Assembly: GCA_036346405.1 (NCBI GenBank)
Contig: CM070567.1
Location: 42,451,470-42,515,469, forward strand
Source: Phyllostachys edulis
Taxonomy: Eukaryota > Streptophyta > Magnoliopsida > Poales > Poaceae
Length of the DNA stretch: 64,000 nt
Direction: 5' to 3'
The position numbers were made by a program, and so were the translations under genes. The notes beneath the pieces were generated by a model, which made no database searches, was not told the origin of the DNA, and saw nothing but the letters and a program-made list of their open reading frames with translations. This document shows, in pieces, positions 33,103-44,100 of this stretch (position 1 is its first letter; each line of letters opens with the position of its first letter).

Positions 33103-33610
33103 TGTAACAGCCCAAAGTTCTGTTACCAATTTAATATTTATTAAAGTTATCATTTTATTGAATTTTCTGAAATTTGAAAGAGTTTATTTGCTTTATTTGA
33201 ATTTTTGAAGTCTTAAAAGTCAAAAATAAAATTTAATAAAGTTTATTAAAGTTTTATTCGAGTTAAAGTTGAAAAAATAAAAAGTAAATTAATTTTAATT
33301 AATTTCTGAAATTTTAAAAGTTTTTCCCTAATTATTTAAAAGCCAAAATAAATTATGTGCAAAAACTATTACCGTTTAAGTTGGAACTATTTTTATTAAG
33401 TCCAAAATAACTTCAGGAATTTTTGGACTCTATTTGCTATGTTCTAAAAATATTTTGTTTAATGCTTTATCTTAATTTCGAAAAAAAAATAACTTATATA
33501 TTTTTTTACTTCCCATCGGGTCACCCTCCTCAAATTGCTCCCAGGCAAGCACGCTCAACGTGCAGGTTCTCCATGTATGAGCTGCCATTTGCCCTTTTAT
33601 CCTTAATCAA

Positions 33611-33618
33611 TATATACT
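33611..33618 (+). promoter_or_regulatory. TATA box of solo LTR D
   Basis: TATATACT in CAATATATACTATCC, 508 nt inside the LTR, followed by a CT-rich initiator-like stretch. Confidence 0.5.
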
Positions 33619-35369
33619 ATCCTTTTATTCTTTTAACCCTCTCTTTCTCTCTCCTATCTTCTTCTTCCCAAACCGCTATCGTTCCTACCCGAAGCTAAAA
33701 ATGGCAAGGCTCGCCTCCATGGCGGCGCCGCCAATACCACCTCGCCACCATCGACCACATGGCGCCCGCCTCGGCCACCCGCCACCGACCGCCTCCTCCT
33801 CCTCCCTCTTCCTTGTTGTCTAATGAACAAAGAAGAAGTCGATCGCCATTGTTGCATGCGCCCGAGCTCAAGAACGCCACCTCAACCACCCACGAGACCC
33901 ACGCGCGTCACGACGACCAGCGCCCCCAACCGCCTCACTTCCCCACGTTCTCCACCTCTCTCGCGCCTAGCCGTTATCGCCCCGTCCATCGCTGCCGCCA
34001 TTTACCTCCACTGCGCCTCGCCACCCGGTGTCCTCGCCCCTATCAAAGGGAGCACGAGATAGCCCTTTCTCACTCAACCGCGCCGCCACCCATTCCTCCC
34101 TCTCTCGTGAGCTCGACGAATTCGAGTTTTGTCGCCGACGGCCGCAGAACGCCTCGCCGCCTCTAGCGCCTCGTCTGGAGCTCTTCCATCTTCGACACCA
34201 TTGCTAGCCGCCTCGGCGTGTTCTCGCCGTGCTCCTCGCCGCCGCGAGCATCGCCGAGCACCGCCGCCACCGGAGCCCAAAGCCGCTACGTCGTCCGACC
34301 TCGCCTCCGGCCATCCGTGCACGTTCCTCCACAACCGAGGTGAGCACCGGCATCCCCGTCATCCCCTCTCTCCATTCCACCCCTCGCCGGCCGTCGGAAC
34401 ACCATCGTTCGCCGGCAATATCGCCATCTAAACCTTAGACCGAAGCTTTTTCTTTTGTGGATTGCGTTGCCGTCGAGCTAGCGCCGGCCACATCGTCTCC
34501 ACCACTGGCATCGCGATGTCGCGTTCTACGTGATGCTTCTCTCCCCTCGCTGTGCCGTGGTCCGAGCACCATCGTGTCGTGGTCCGAGCACCATCGTGTC
34601 GTGCAAGCCGCCGGCTTCTTTGTTTCCCTGTTCGGCGTGCATCAAGAACGAAGAACAGTAGAGAAATTTTTAGTTACATGCTTCATAGTTTGTACAGGAA
34701 CATTTTAATCTTCCAAAAATTCTTGCTCTCACATGCAAGCTCCAAATCCGTTGATTCTTTCACCTAAATTCATCTAAATTCATCTACTATTTTTAGTATT
34801 TATTTCATAATTTTTAGATTTTATTTAATTTCCGTTAATTATTTGGTCCATTTTGCGCGTCATTGCCGCCGCCGGCCGACCGTGCACTTTCCAACACAAC
34901 CGAGTGAGCTCCTGCCTCGGTTCCCTCTTCAAATCGCCACAAACCTCATCCGCTAACTCCTCTCCGTTTGGCCGCAATGCCGACGTTCGCCCGCCGTCCG
35001 TCGAAGGATTTCTCCGTCGGATCAAGGCCGCCATCAAAGATCCTCTCCCGAGCCGTCAACACCGCTGAGTTCGCCAACGATTCAACATCGTACTCCTCAC
35101 CATAGCCCTAAAACTCCTTTTTTGTTCCCATTATCCGAAACCATAATTTCGATGAATAGTACAATTTTCGGAATTTTATTATTTCATGTAACACTCAACC
35201 TTCCTAATTTCGCTTCACTCATACGAACTCCGATTATGCCGATTCAACTTCCTAAATTCATATAAAATCGATACCTTCCTAGCAGTATTTATGTTATAAT
35301 TTTTGAATTTTATTTGGATTTTATTTGAATATTATTTGAATATTATTTGAATTGAATCGCTTACGCCAG

Positions 35370-36727
35370 ATAGATTTAAACGACTTGATTGACGACCGGA
35401 TTTCAACGCCGCTTGAGAATAATCCATTAAGCAAGGCAAGTTACATTCTTGAGCATATTGCACCCATTATTTTAAATTATTTAAATTCTGTTTTAAATTA
35501 TTATTGCATGCTTATTTATATTCAAGAATTTAAATGCCTGCTTTTAAATTCATAGATATTCCTAAATCCTTTGTATGGCCAAATTTGTTAATTGAATCAA
35601 ATACCTTGTCACCCTAGATAAAACCTAGTTGATACGATAGTATGAACTAGGATCATTTGAAAATGTTGCAAAGACATGCTTAGACCAAAAATATTGATTT
35701 GGGGAATTTCAGCCAAAAATCAAATATTGTTTAAATTGTATCCATGGCATTGGTGTGTTATGGAAGTTTATAAATGATCTTGAAAAATGAAATAAAATGA
35801 TGGTTTGTACTTGGGCGAAATGGTTGTTTGGATGGTGCATGTCAATGCACTGCTCAATCTGGGTAGGGTTGAGGCCCATGGGTTTTGTGGAAAGTCGCCC
35901 AAGTCAATTGAGGACCGCCTCTGAGCTGCCTTTGCTATGCCTATAATGGGCTATGCCTCACCGTGCAACCACATGTCCTCGAGAATGGGGTATAGGACTC
36001 AGCTATTTAATTTGCGAGTTCCATCGCGGTTGATCCTGTGTACGTGGGTGGTCTTTCATGGCCTGCCTTTCATGACTACTTTATTCCCACCGGCGCAAGA
36101 GGGGCTAGGAACTCATGATTTCTATCCAAAGGGGAAACCTTAGCGAGGAGATACTGTGGTGGAATGATGTATTGTAAAGGCCTTGGCATGTGCTCTAGAC
36201 TGCTTACCTAAGGTAGTGAGCGGTGGCATAGATATATGCCGGATAAACTAGAGAATTCGTGTCTTGTGGGTAAAGTGTACAACCTCTGCAGAGTGTAAAA
36301 CTATTCGAATAGCCGCGTCCGCGGTCATGGACATGCTAGCAAAGCCACTCAAAGTTAGACTTGGATTTTGATTTCAAAAGACTTTGTCAACTGGTTTATC
36401 CAAATGGGAATTGGGCGGTTAGCCATTGTGATAGGAGGGTATCCTTCACCATTCATGTGTGAATGTTATCTGACTATAAAATTGATTTAGAAAATGAATT
36501 TTAGTTATTGTGTAAACTGCTTTGGAACTTAGTACAAGTATTTAAAGAAAATGCTGATTTATGCAAATTTAACCAATAAGCCATCCTTTGTTACATCCAT
36601 GTATGCATGTCATTCTGTTATTTGACGGGTGTAACTTGCGAGCACGATAGTTGTGCTCATACTTGCTTTATGCAAACAAATTTCAGAGAAGAAGGACTTC
36701 ACCATCGGTGTGGATCTCGACGACTAG
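35370..36727 (+). CDS. Predicted LTR-internal spliced mini-gene, LTR D copy (partial)
   Basis: Exon 2 is 35370-35435 (66 nt) after acceptor TACGCCAG, encoding IDLNDLIDDRISTPLENN...; donor AAG|GCAAGT (GC type). Exon 3 begins at 36687 or 36689 after TTTCAG/AG and encodes KDFTIGVDLDD then TAG at 36725. With the second acceptor the frame is open. Weaker than the B/C copies because only one copy is available here. Confidence 0.35.
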
Positions 36728-36852
36728 GCCGCTTCCTCAGTTGATTGCCTGTGGCAGATTAACAGGACCCTACTACTTCTTCGTCTTCCGCTGTGTTTAT
36801 TTTATTATTGGCCTGTAAGCCTCCTTTGTAATCAACTCTGTTGTTAATTATT

Positions 36853-36858
36853 AATAAA
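36853..36858 (+). terminator. Poly(A) signal of solo LTR D
   Basis: AATAAA in TTATTAATAAAGTTG, 112 nt before the LTR end; the equivalent in LTR E is at 59115-59120. Confidence 0.55.
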
Positions 36859-36970
36859 GTTGTGATATGATTTTGTTACCATATTTGTTTACTGTGTGAA
36901 CTAGCTACTGATCATGGGACTAGTTCAGAAATGCACAGAGGATTCGGGAGTGTTAATCCCGGGTCTTACA

Positions 36971-36975
36971 GTAAT
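36971..36975. repeat. Target-site duplication of solo LTR D, right
   Basis: GTAAT, identical to 33098-33102. Confidence 0.95.
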
Positions 36976-37212
36976 GTCGCCAAATCTTTAATGCATGGAC
37001 TACGGCTGCCAATTCCAAATCATGAGTAGGATAATTTACTTCATGAGGTCAAGAATCGCTGGATGCATATGCCACAACTCGCCTTCTTGCATAAGCACAC
37101 ACCAAGTCCATGGCGAGATGCATCGCAATAGATATCAAAATTTTATGAATATCCGGAAGAGTGAGAATGGGAGCTTGATCAGAGCTTTCAAAAGTCAAAG
37201 CTATCTTCACAC
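36976..37212 (-). pseudogene. RNase H N-terminal part (element B)
   Basis: Reads, across frames, FDIYCDASRHGLGVCL..., RVVAYAS and EVNYPTHDLELAAVVHALKIW, the start of a gypsy RNase H, which removes RNA from RNA:DNA hybrids. Frameshifts near 37210 and 37095 and a stop at about 37055 separate it from RT. Confidence 0.8.
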
Positions 37213-39747
37213 TCACGACCAAAAGAATTTGTTCTCCTTCTTTAGAAGCTGAGTCAGAGGTCTTGAAATTTTGGAGAAGTTTTCAATGAACCTACGGTAA
37301 TAACCCGCAAGTCCAAGGAAACTTCGAACTTCAGGAACATTCTGGGGCTGCTTCCAGTCTAGTACATCTTGTACCTTGCTAGGGTCCACAGTAATACCTC
37401 CTTCGGATAATACATGTCCCAAGAATGCGACTTGCCTGAGCCAGAAGACACACTTGCTAAATTTAGCATACAGCTGATGCTTGCGAAGTGTATCCAGCAC
37501 AAGTGTCAGATGCTGCTCATGCTCTTCGGTAGACTTGGAGTAGATAAGAATGTCGCCAATGAACACAACAACAAACTTATCCAAGAAATCCATGAATACT
37601 GAATTCATAAGATTCATGAAATAAGCAGGAGCATTTGTTAGACCAAAGGACATAACAGTATACTCGTACAACCCGTAACGAGTATAGAATGTTGTTTTAG
37701 GAATGCCCTCAGCTCTAACCTTGATCTGATGATAGCCCGATCGCAAATCAATTTTTGAAAAGACTCGAGCTCCAGTCAATTGATCAAAAAGATCATCAAT
37801 TCGGGGCAAAGGATACTTATTTTTGATAGTGACTTCATTTAACGGACGGTAGTCCACACACATCCGTAAAGTCTTGTCTTTCTTCTTGACAAAAATGGCC
37901 GGGCATCCCCAAGGTGAGGAACTCGGTCGAATGAATCCCTTGTCAAGTAATTCTCCAAGCTGTTTCTTCAATTCAACTAGCTCATTAGGAGGCATACGAT
38001 AAGGTCTTCTAGATATAGGAGCAGTGCTGGGAACTAGTTCAATCACGAACTCCACTTCTCGATCCGGTGGCATACCGGGAAGGTCTTCAGGAAAGACATC
38101 CGGATAATTACATACAACCGATACCGACTCCAAGGTAGGGGTGGCATCAATTTGCAATGCACCAAGATGAGAATGAACTGTCCTAGACTGAAAAACGACT
38201 GAAATGCCATTTTTATTAGTTATAGAAATAGTTCGTTGGGCACAATTAATTTGTCCTAGATTCATGGACAACCAATCCATTCCCAAAATAACATCTACCC
38301 CTTTAGAGTTTATCACAATTAGGTCTGCCCAAAAATCTACCCCTTCAATATTGATTTTAACATTATGGCAGATTTGATCAGTCATGAAGACTGACCCAGG
38401 GGAGTGAATAATATGTGGAGGATGAAGATGATGCATAACTAACTGATGTTGAGTAGCAAACTGCCTACTAACAAAAGAGTGGGATGCTCCAGAGTCAAAT
38501 AAAATAGCAGTTGAACTGAAATTAACTAGGAGCATACCAAGAATAACTTCAGGTGCCTCGGCCGCTTCTTCAAAGATTATTTGATTTATACTGCCATGAT
38601 CGAATCGATCAGCTTGACAATGACTTGGGGAGGGTGCGGGACGACAAAGCGGTACTGGGAAGGTCAACAGTGGCAATCCGCGTGCTTTATCAAAACACTT
38701 ATTTGCGAAATGCCCCGGACGTCCACAATGGTAACAAACCACACCAGGCCTGACATTAATAGCAGTAGGTGGCCGGTTTCCACTAGGTCGGGACTGCCCA
38801 GTGGGTGGAGGTGGATGAAATGCAAACACTGGCGCCCTAGGTGGAGCTAGAGCTGGCGCTCGAAAAGATTGAGGCTGCCACAGACGTGGTCTTATTGATC
38901 GGCTACTAGCTGCAAATTGGGTAGCCTTCTGCCGCTTCCGCGACTCCTCCAAAGCCTTGCTCTTAGTCTCAGCAATAATGGCTTTGTCCACAAGATGTTG
39001 AAAATTCCTGAAATCTTGTGCTGCCAAAGCCAACTGCAGCTCTTCAGATAAACCATTCATGAAACGGTTCCGATGACGAGTGTCAGTCGAAACATCATCA
39101 GGTGCATACCGAGCAAGAAAATTGAATTCATAAAGATACTCGGTCACTAATTTTCGCCCTTGCTTGAGAGCGAGAAATTCCTGCTGCTTAATCATCATCA
39201 CTCCTTCGGGAATATGAGCTTCACGAAAGGCTTCAGTGAACTCATCCCAAGTAGGGGTATGTCCCGTAGGCTGGATGGCAAGAAAATTGTCCCACCAATT
39301 GCTAGCCGACCCATTTAGTTGGTAACTAGCATATAGGACTTTCTCCCTTTCAGAACATTGAGCAATCAACAGCTTCTTTTCAATATCCCGAAGCCAATCC
39401 TCCGCTTCCATCGAGTCTTGAGAGCTGAAGAATACTGGCGGGTTAGTCCGCTGAAAATCAGCAAGGCTTCCCTGTCCATGCTGACCTTCGATCCTGCCAG
39501 CTGGCGTGGGAATGGAAGAAGTGTTACGCGCAATTTGTTACAGAATGCACGTCTGGTCCATCCTGTTGCGCTCTATCTGCATGAGCACATCAGCCATAGT
39601 GGGCGGTGGAGGAAGCTCCTCTTCCTGACGACCACCATGCGGACCATGAGAACCAGAGGGTTCAGCTTGCTCCCCCTGAGAGTAGGGAACAGGGGTTGAG
39701 AACCTCTCCTCTTGTTGTGCTCGCGCACGAGTAGTAGGTCCTGTCAT
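37213..39747 (-). pseudogene. gag-protease-RT polyprotein (element B), one in-frame stop
   Basis: Structural and enzymatic polyprotein. Starts MTGPTTRARAQQEERF at 39747; TAA at 39538-39540 interrupts an otherwise single frame, which resumes and stays open to 37213. Order: capsid (WWDNFLAIQ, EFLALKQGRKLVTEYLYEF), zinc knuckle CYHCGRPGHFANKC (about 38700), protease with intact DSGASHSFVS (about 38480), RT with CVDYRPLNEV, SKIDLRSGYHQIK and the catalytic motif FIGD at 37552-37563, where glycine replaces the first aspartate. RT is therefore expected to be inactive. Connection region to FSKISRPLTQLL. About 840 residues; downstream RNase H is in other frames. Confidence 0.92.
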
Positions 39748-40080
39748 CTTGTTGCCATATAATGGTTAACAACATCACAAGGATATACTCGAGCGAACCC
39801 ACACAAGATTCTAGATAGAAAAGAAGGAAGTACTAAACTTAATCATGCATCATGTTATGAGATGCAGCCAAATTAACACCAAAAGCCATAAAATACACGA
39901 GTACAACAAAAGGTTCGGCCCCAACTTTTCATTATAAGTCGGCTGACAACAACATCAAGTCCAAAACCCAAAAGTCGAGCATACAATATTTTTACAAAAT
40001 ATAAGCTATCCTATTACACAATACTTAAGGAACGGCTACTAGCCTATTACACATCTAATGCATAACACATCATCCAGTCC

Positions 40081-40894
40081 TTATGTATAATCATTACGGT
40101 TAAAATTCACCGGAAACTCATTTAACAAATGAGCCTCAGGTGAACCCGTATCTATGGGGTTCAATGGACTGATGAGACGTGTAGGAGAACCCAACAGCAA
40201 ATGATGGCCTCCAGAAGGTGCAGGTCGCTGGGTGCGAGGAAAGCCGGCAGACATCGGGCTTGGCGACAACGTCCCAATGATAGGAACAAGTCCGACCACC
40301 GCTTTGGAAGTCGAAATCCTTGGTGCAAGAATAATGAGGGATCTCGTTGTTACCATAAAGCACGTTACGGGGAACGCGGTTCATGGCAACACCAAGTCTC
40401 AAATACTCCTGACCTTCATGCAGACGACGGCGGGTCTCCCACAACTCATACACCAAGCAGCGATGGATTTGGTCCATAATACGGACCAACCTCGCTAACT
40501 CGCGTACGTATGGGTCCTCTCCAAACTGAATCTCATCGAACGTGCTCACATCTGCTCTAGGGCCTTGTTTCGAGAAGTGAACATAGGGTGGTTGAGACAA
40601 CTCCGTCAAATCATGACGAAGGAGGCTCATCATCCTACGAGCGGCTTCTTGAACGGCCATAGACTCAGAGGTGGCACGTACACGGATACAGTATGGAACA
40701 CTACCCACCACCTGTCTGGCAATCACATTAATGATAGCTTGGTACTCCTCCATCCCGGATCCTCGATCTCGACGATAGATGGCATACTCCGGCTGATAAG
40801 TGAAATTGGCTCGCCACATCATATCACGTAGCAAAGCCGGAAACCCATCCACATCTTCGGCTCGAGTCTCCTTAACCAAGTACCAGCCACTCAT
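40081..40894 (-). pseudogene. ORF0, extra ORF upstream of gag (element B)
   Basis: Separate ORF starting MSGWYLVKETRAEDVDGF at 40894, predicted soluble, mostly helical and charged: YVRELARLVRIMDQIHRCL, LWETRRRLHEGQEYL. Frame is open to about 40345 (RVPRNVLYGNNEIP), then a one-base shift moves the end to another frame terminating GSPEAHLLNEFPVNFNRNDYT at 40081. Element C has the same protein, also broken, so it belongs to the family and is not a chance ORF. I do not know its function; additional ORFs before gag are known in several grass gypsy lineages. Confidence 0.7.
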
Positions 40895-41091
40895 CTATAG
40901 ACAAAAGACAAGGTAAGTAAGAAACTTATCTTGCAAAATCAACAGGAAATTGGGTAAGAATTGATACTAAGGAGGATAAGAAGTAAAAGATAGCATACTT
41001 AGATCTTTAGAAATTAATTATGTTAAAATAATTTCACAGAAACTCACTAAGGATAACGACCATGCTAATTCTAACCTACAGGCAAACGTAT

Positions 41092-41103
41092 GCTCTGATA
41101 CCA
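41092..41103 (-). other. Primer binding site (element B)
   Basis: Minus strand TGGTATCAGAGC, complementary to initiator methionine tRNA, four bases from the LTR edge at 41108. Confidence 0.93.
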
Positions 41104-41107
41104 ACGC

Positions 41108-44100
41108 TGTCAGGACCCTCAAATATTGGGAATGTGCCGAATTAAAATTATACTGGTAGCATAATTCTTAATTAAGGAACTGTTCAATTCCCTCATTAAA
41201 AATCACACTAGAAGCATAATCATAACAAGTAACAATTCCCATATTCAGGTTCCTGATATATGAATCACAATAGTTCCTGTGATTTAAGACTATTGCACAT
41301 ATATCCTTAAACAATATTGTATCATACATACAAGGCATTGGCCACATAATTATACATAACATTTTACATTTCGGTTTGGAAATCTACAACACCAAGTGAC
41401 CTTGGGCCACAACAAAAATTAGCAGTGGAAACCAAAAATAAACAGCAAAAGACCACCAATGGCCCCATCACCTGCAGGCTATTGCGTGGAGACTAGAACT
41501 AGCTTCACTCGTTAGCGTCACCCGGATCGGCGCTAACGGGCATCCCATACAAGTAACCATCCTCACCTGCAACAAGAGGTTATAGCACTTGAGTACGGAA
41601 GGTACTCAGCAAGACTTACACAAACTAATAAAAGAAAGTGTTTGATAGAACCTATACAAAGGATTAGAATTGATATATGCATAAGGTTAACAACAGGATG
41701 GTTATAATGGTTCAATTTGCATAAAGCAATACATCTTAACCTACCATTGCTAAATTTTTACAAAGCAATTTAATAAATCCATTTGGACTAAAATAGTAAA
41801 TAAATGAGACATAATCACAAACAGTAACATTAACCAAAATGACTGAAATCATAAACAGTAACATTAACAAAATGGCTATTCACTACCGAAATATTGCATG
41901 ACACCAATCATGCCGAAACAATACCCATAATAAGGTTTACTTTAAAGTCTATACCGGTGACATCAACTCAAGCGTTGTCCATAACCGTGGACACGGCTAT
42001 TCGGATAGTTTTAACCCTGTAGGGGTGTACATCTTTACCCACACGACTTAGTTAGCCCGTAAGCCTCCGGAATAATAGCACACTTGCCTTTGGTATCTTT
42101 GTCGTAAACTAAGATCTGGTATTTTTCAACAAGTTGACACTATTGAGTTGAAACACCCATGTGCACCTGATCCCGCTTAAAACATGTTTCTGATAGAGCT
42201 TGATAACCGGGGGCACACATGTTACGTTGAGAACGCTGATTCAATCACAAATAAAAATTTGTACTCACCCGTACATATAAGATTGAAATTGGGCCCTATG
42301 AGCACGTAACCTTTACAAATGCCCTCGCCCCTAAGAACATATGATACGGATACGAAATACTACACATATGCACTTATCCACCTATTTTTCAACTCAATAA
42401 CATCAACCCTTTACTTAACCAAACAGCACCCATACACCGCGTGTGGAAGTACGTTGGGGCTTGAATTGGGCTGTCAGAGTTCAGTCCTTAATCAACCCAG
42501 ACAAGACAACCACATTTCCCAATTCTCGTGCACAAAGGCACCATCACTAGCATCCACTTGTCCAGATTTAAATTCAGTTTATTAAACAAGATTGAAATTC
42601 ATTTCTAATTTAAATAAACTGAACAAAGAATCAAAATAAATTAAATTCATTTGTTGTTCCCATGTTTGACAAGATAAGCTTGCCAAACACTACCGTTCTA
42701 AGGACTGCATGGCTAAGCATATTTCTACCCTAAATACTTTAATACAACAATACCTTAGGTTGCGTGTATGATTAAATTTAAGGTAAGCCACAAAGATTGG
42801 GTTGTAACTACCTAGAGACAGATCACAAATATATTTTTAGAAAATTTGCATGCACAGTGTCACTGTATTTTGTAAATCTACAGTTCCTAAAATTGGGATC
42901 AACATGGTGTAGAGAGGATGCTTGCCTTGATAATAATAGATAACCTCTTGTTCAGGTTCTTGTTGCTCAATAGCAGATTCGACAATTTCAGAAGAACCAA
43001 AATCTAAAATCATAAAAATCCAATAAACACAAGAACTGACAGAGAACAAACTATTGAAAAAGAATGCATGATCAAGATGGTAATGCATGGTTAACAATAT
43101 GCCTAAGCTATATCTAACTCCATAAGGATAATAACCCATATTTACCATCTAAAGACACTAATTATTAGATTAAAATTTAACTTATGGCTATAGTTACAGA
43201 TTTTTGGAAAACTGAAAACCTAGACAGAGTACAAAATGGAGTTTGCTGATTTAATAAATGTTGAACAGGATGTTATTTTTGGTTTAAGCTGCAGCTATCA
43301 AAACTAAAAGTTTATAATTACCTAACCTTTAGTTAACATTAATTATCAGAATAAGATTTCAATCCAAAACTATAGTTTTCAGATTTTTGAAACTGAAAGT
43401 ATGATAGAGCATAACGAATGGTCTGGTGACCTAAACCTATATTAAGTAAATTGTTTTGATTAGACTAAAAGTATTCAAAAGCTGCTCTCGTGTGACTTAA
43501 CTTATCATTTAATGACACCAAGGGACAAAAGTGAAAGATTAGGGGACTTGATGTGCATGTTGTCGGCTGTTCAACAACAAAAACAAAGAAAGAACTTTTC
43601 TGATTTCGGTTGACTTGGAAAAATACACAAAACAAGGACTTTAAATTGGAGTTGGAGCTATCTCGAGAGTAAGTAATGTCCCAAACCATCATTGCTAACC
43701 CTAATTGTCCAGTTCTGTAAAGAAAAGAAAGATTAAGCTTTTGTCGGTTTTGACCGACAATAACCAACAGAGAGAGGGTTTGCATCAATAAATGAATTGG
43801 TGACCTTAAGAATCAAAAGAAGGTCTACTTATGATACTAGGGTTTATCTAGGACCTAAATAAGTCGATAAGCTAGCAAGAGAAACCCTAGTTCTTGAAAA
43901 CGATATGAAAGACCGAAAAGTTATAAAAACAACTTTTCAGTTTTAAAGAAGTTTTGAGTATCCATGTACAAGTAGATAGCTCAAGTGAACTATGGAAGTC
44001 CTTAGGGTACTCAAGGTGACAAGAAACAAAGTCTATCTTACCAGCTAGAGAAGAAAGTATATGAAGTCAAGTCCTGGCCGAGACAGCAAAGAGCCAAAGT

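Larger units (their letters stand above)
33103..36970 (+). repeat. Solo LTR D (3.9 kb) inside RNase H of element B
   Basis: TGTAACAGCCC...GGGTCTTACA flanked by perfect GTAAT duplications, with no internal region: a product of LTR-LTR recombination. RNase H coding resumes on both sides (…KIWRHY on the right, YLLGNRCEIYTD on the left). Contains TATA (33611-33618), a GC-rich leader (33700-34640), a shared structured block at 36267-36345 and a poly(A) signal (36853-36858). Its sequence differs from the LTRs of B/C and E but keeps their module order. Confidence 0.95.

Noticed and set aside
33654..34767. ORFs in solo LTR D (both strands)
   Set aside because: GC-rich leader with Pro/Ser/Arg low-complexity translations and no shared protein with other LTRs.
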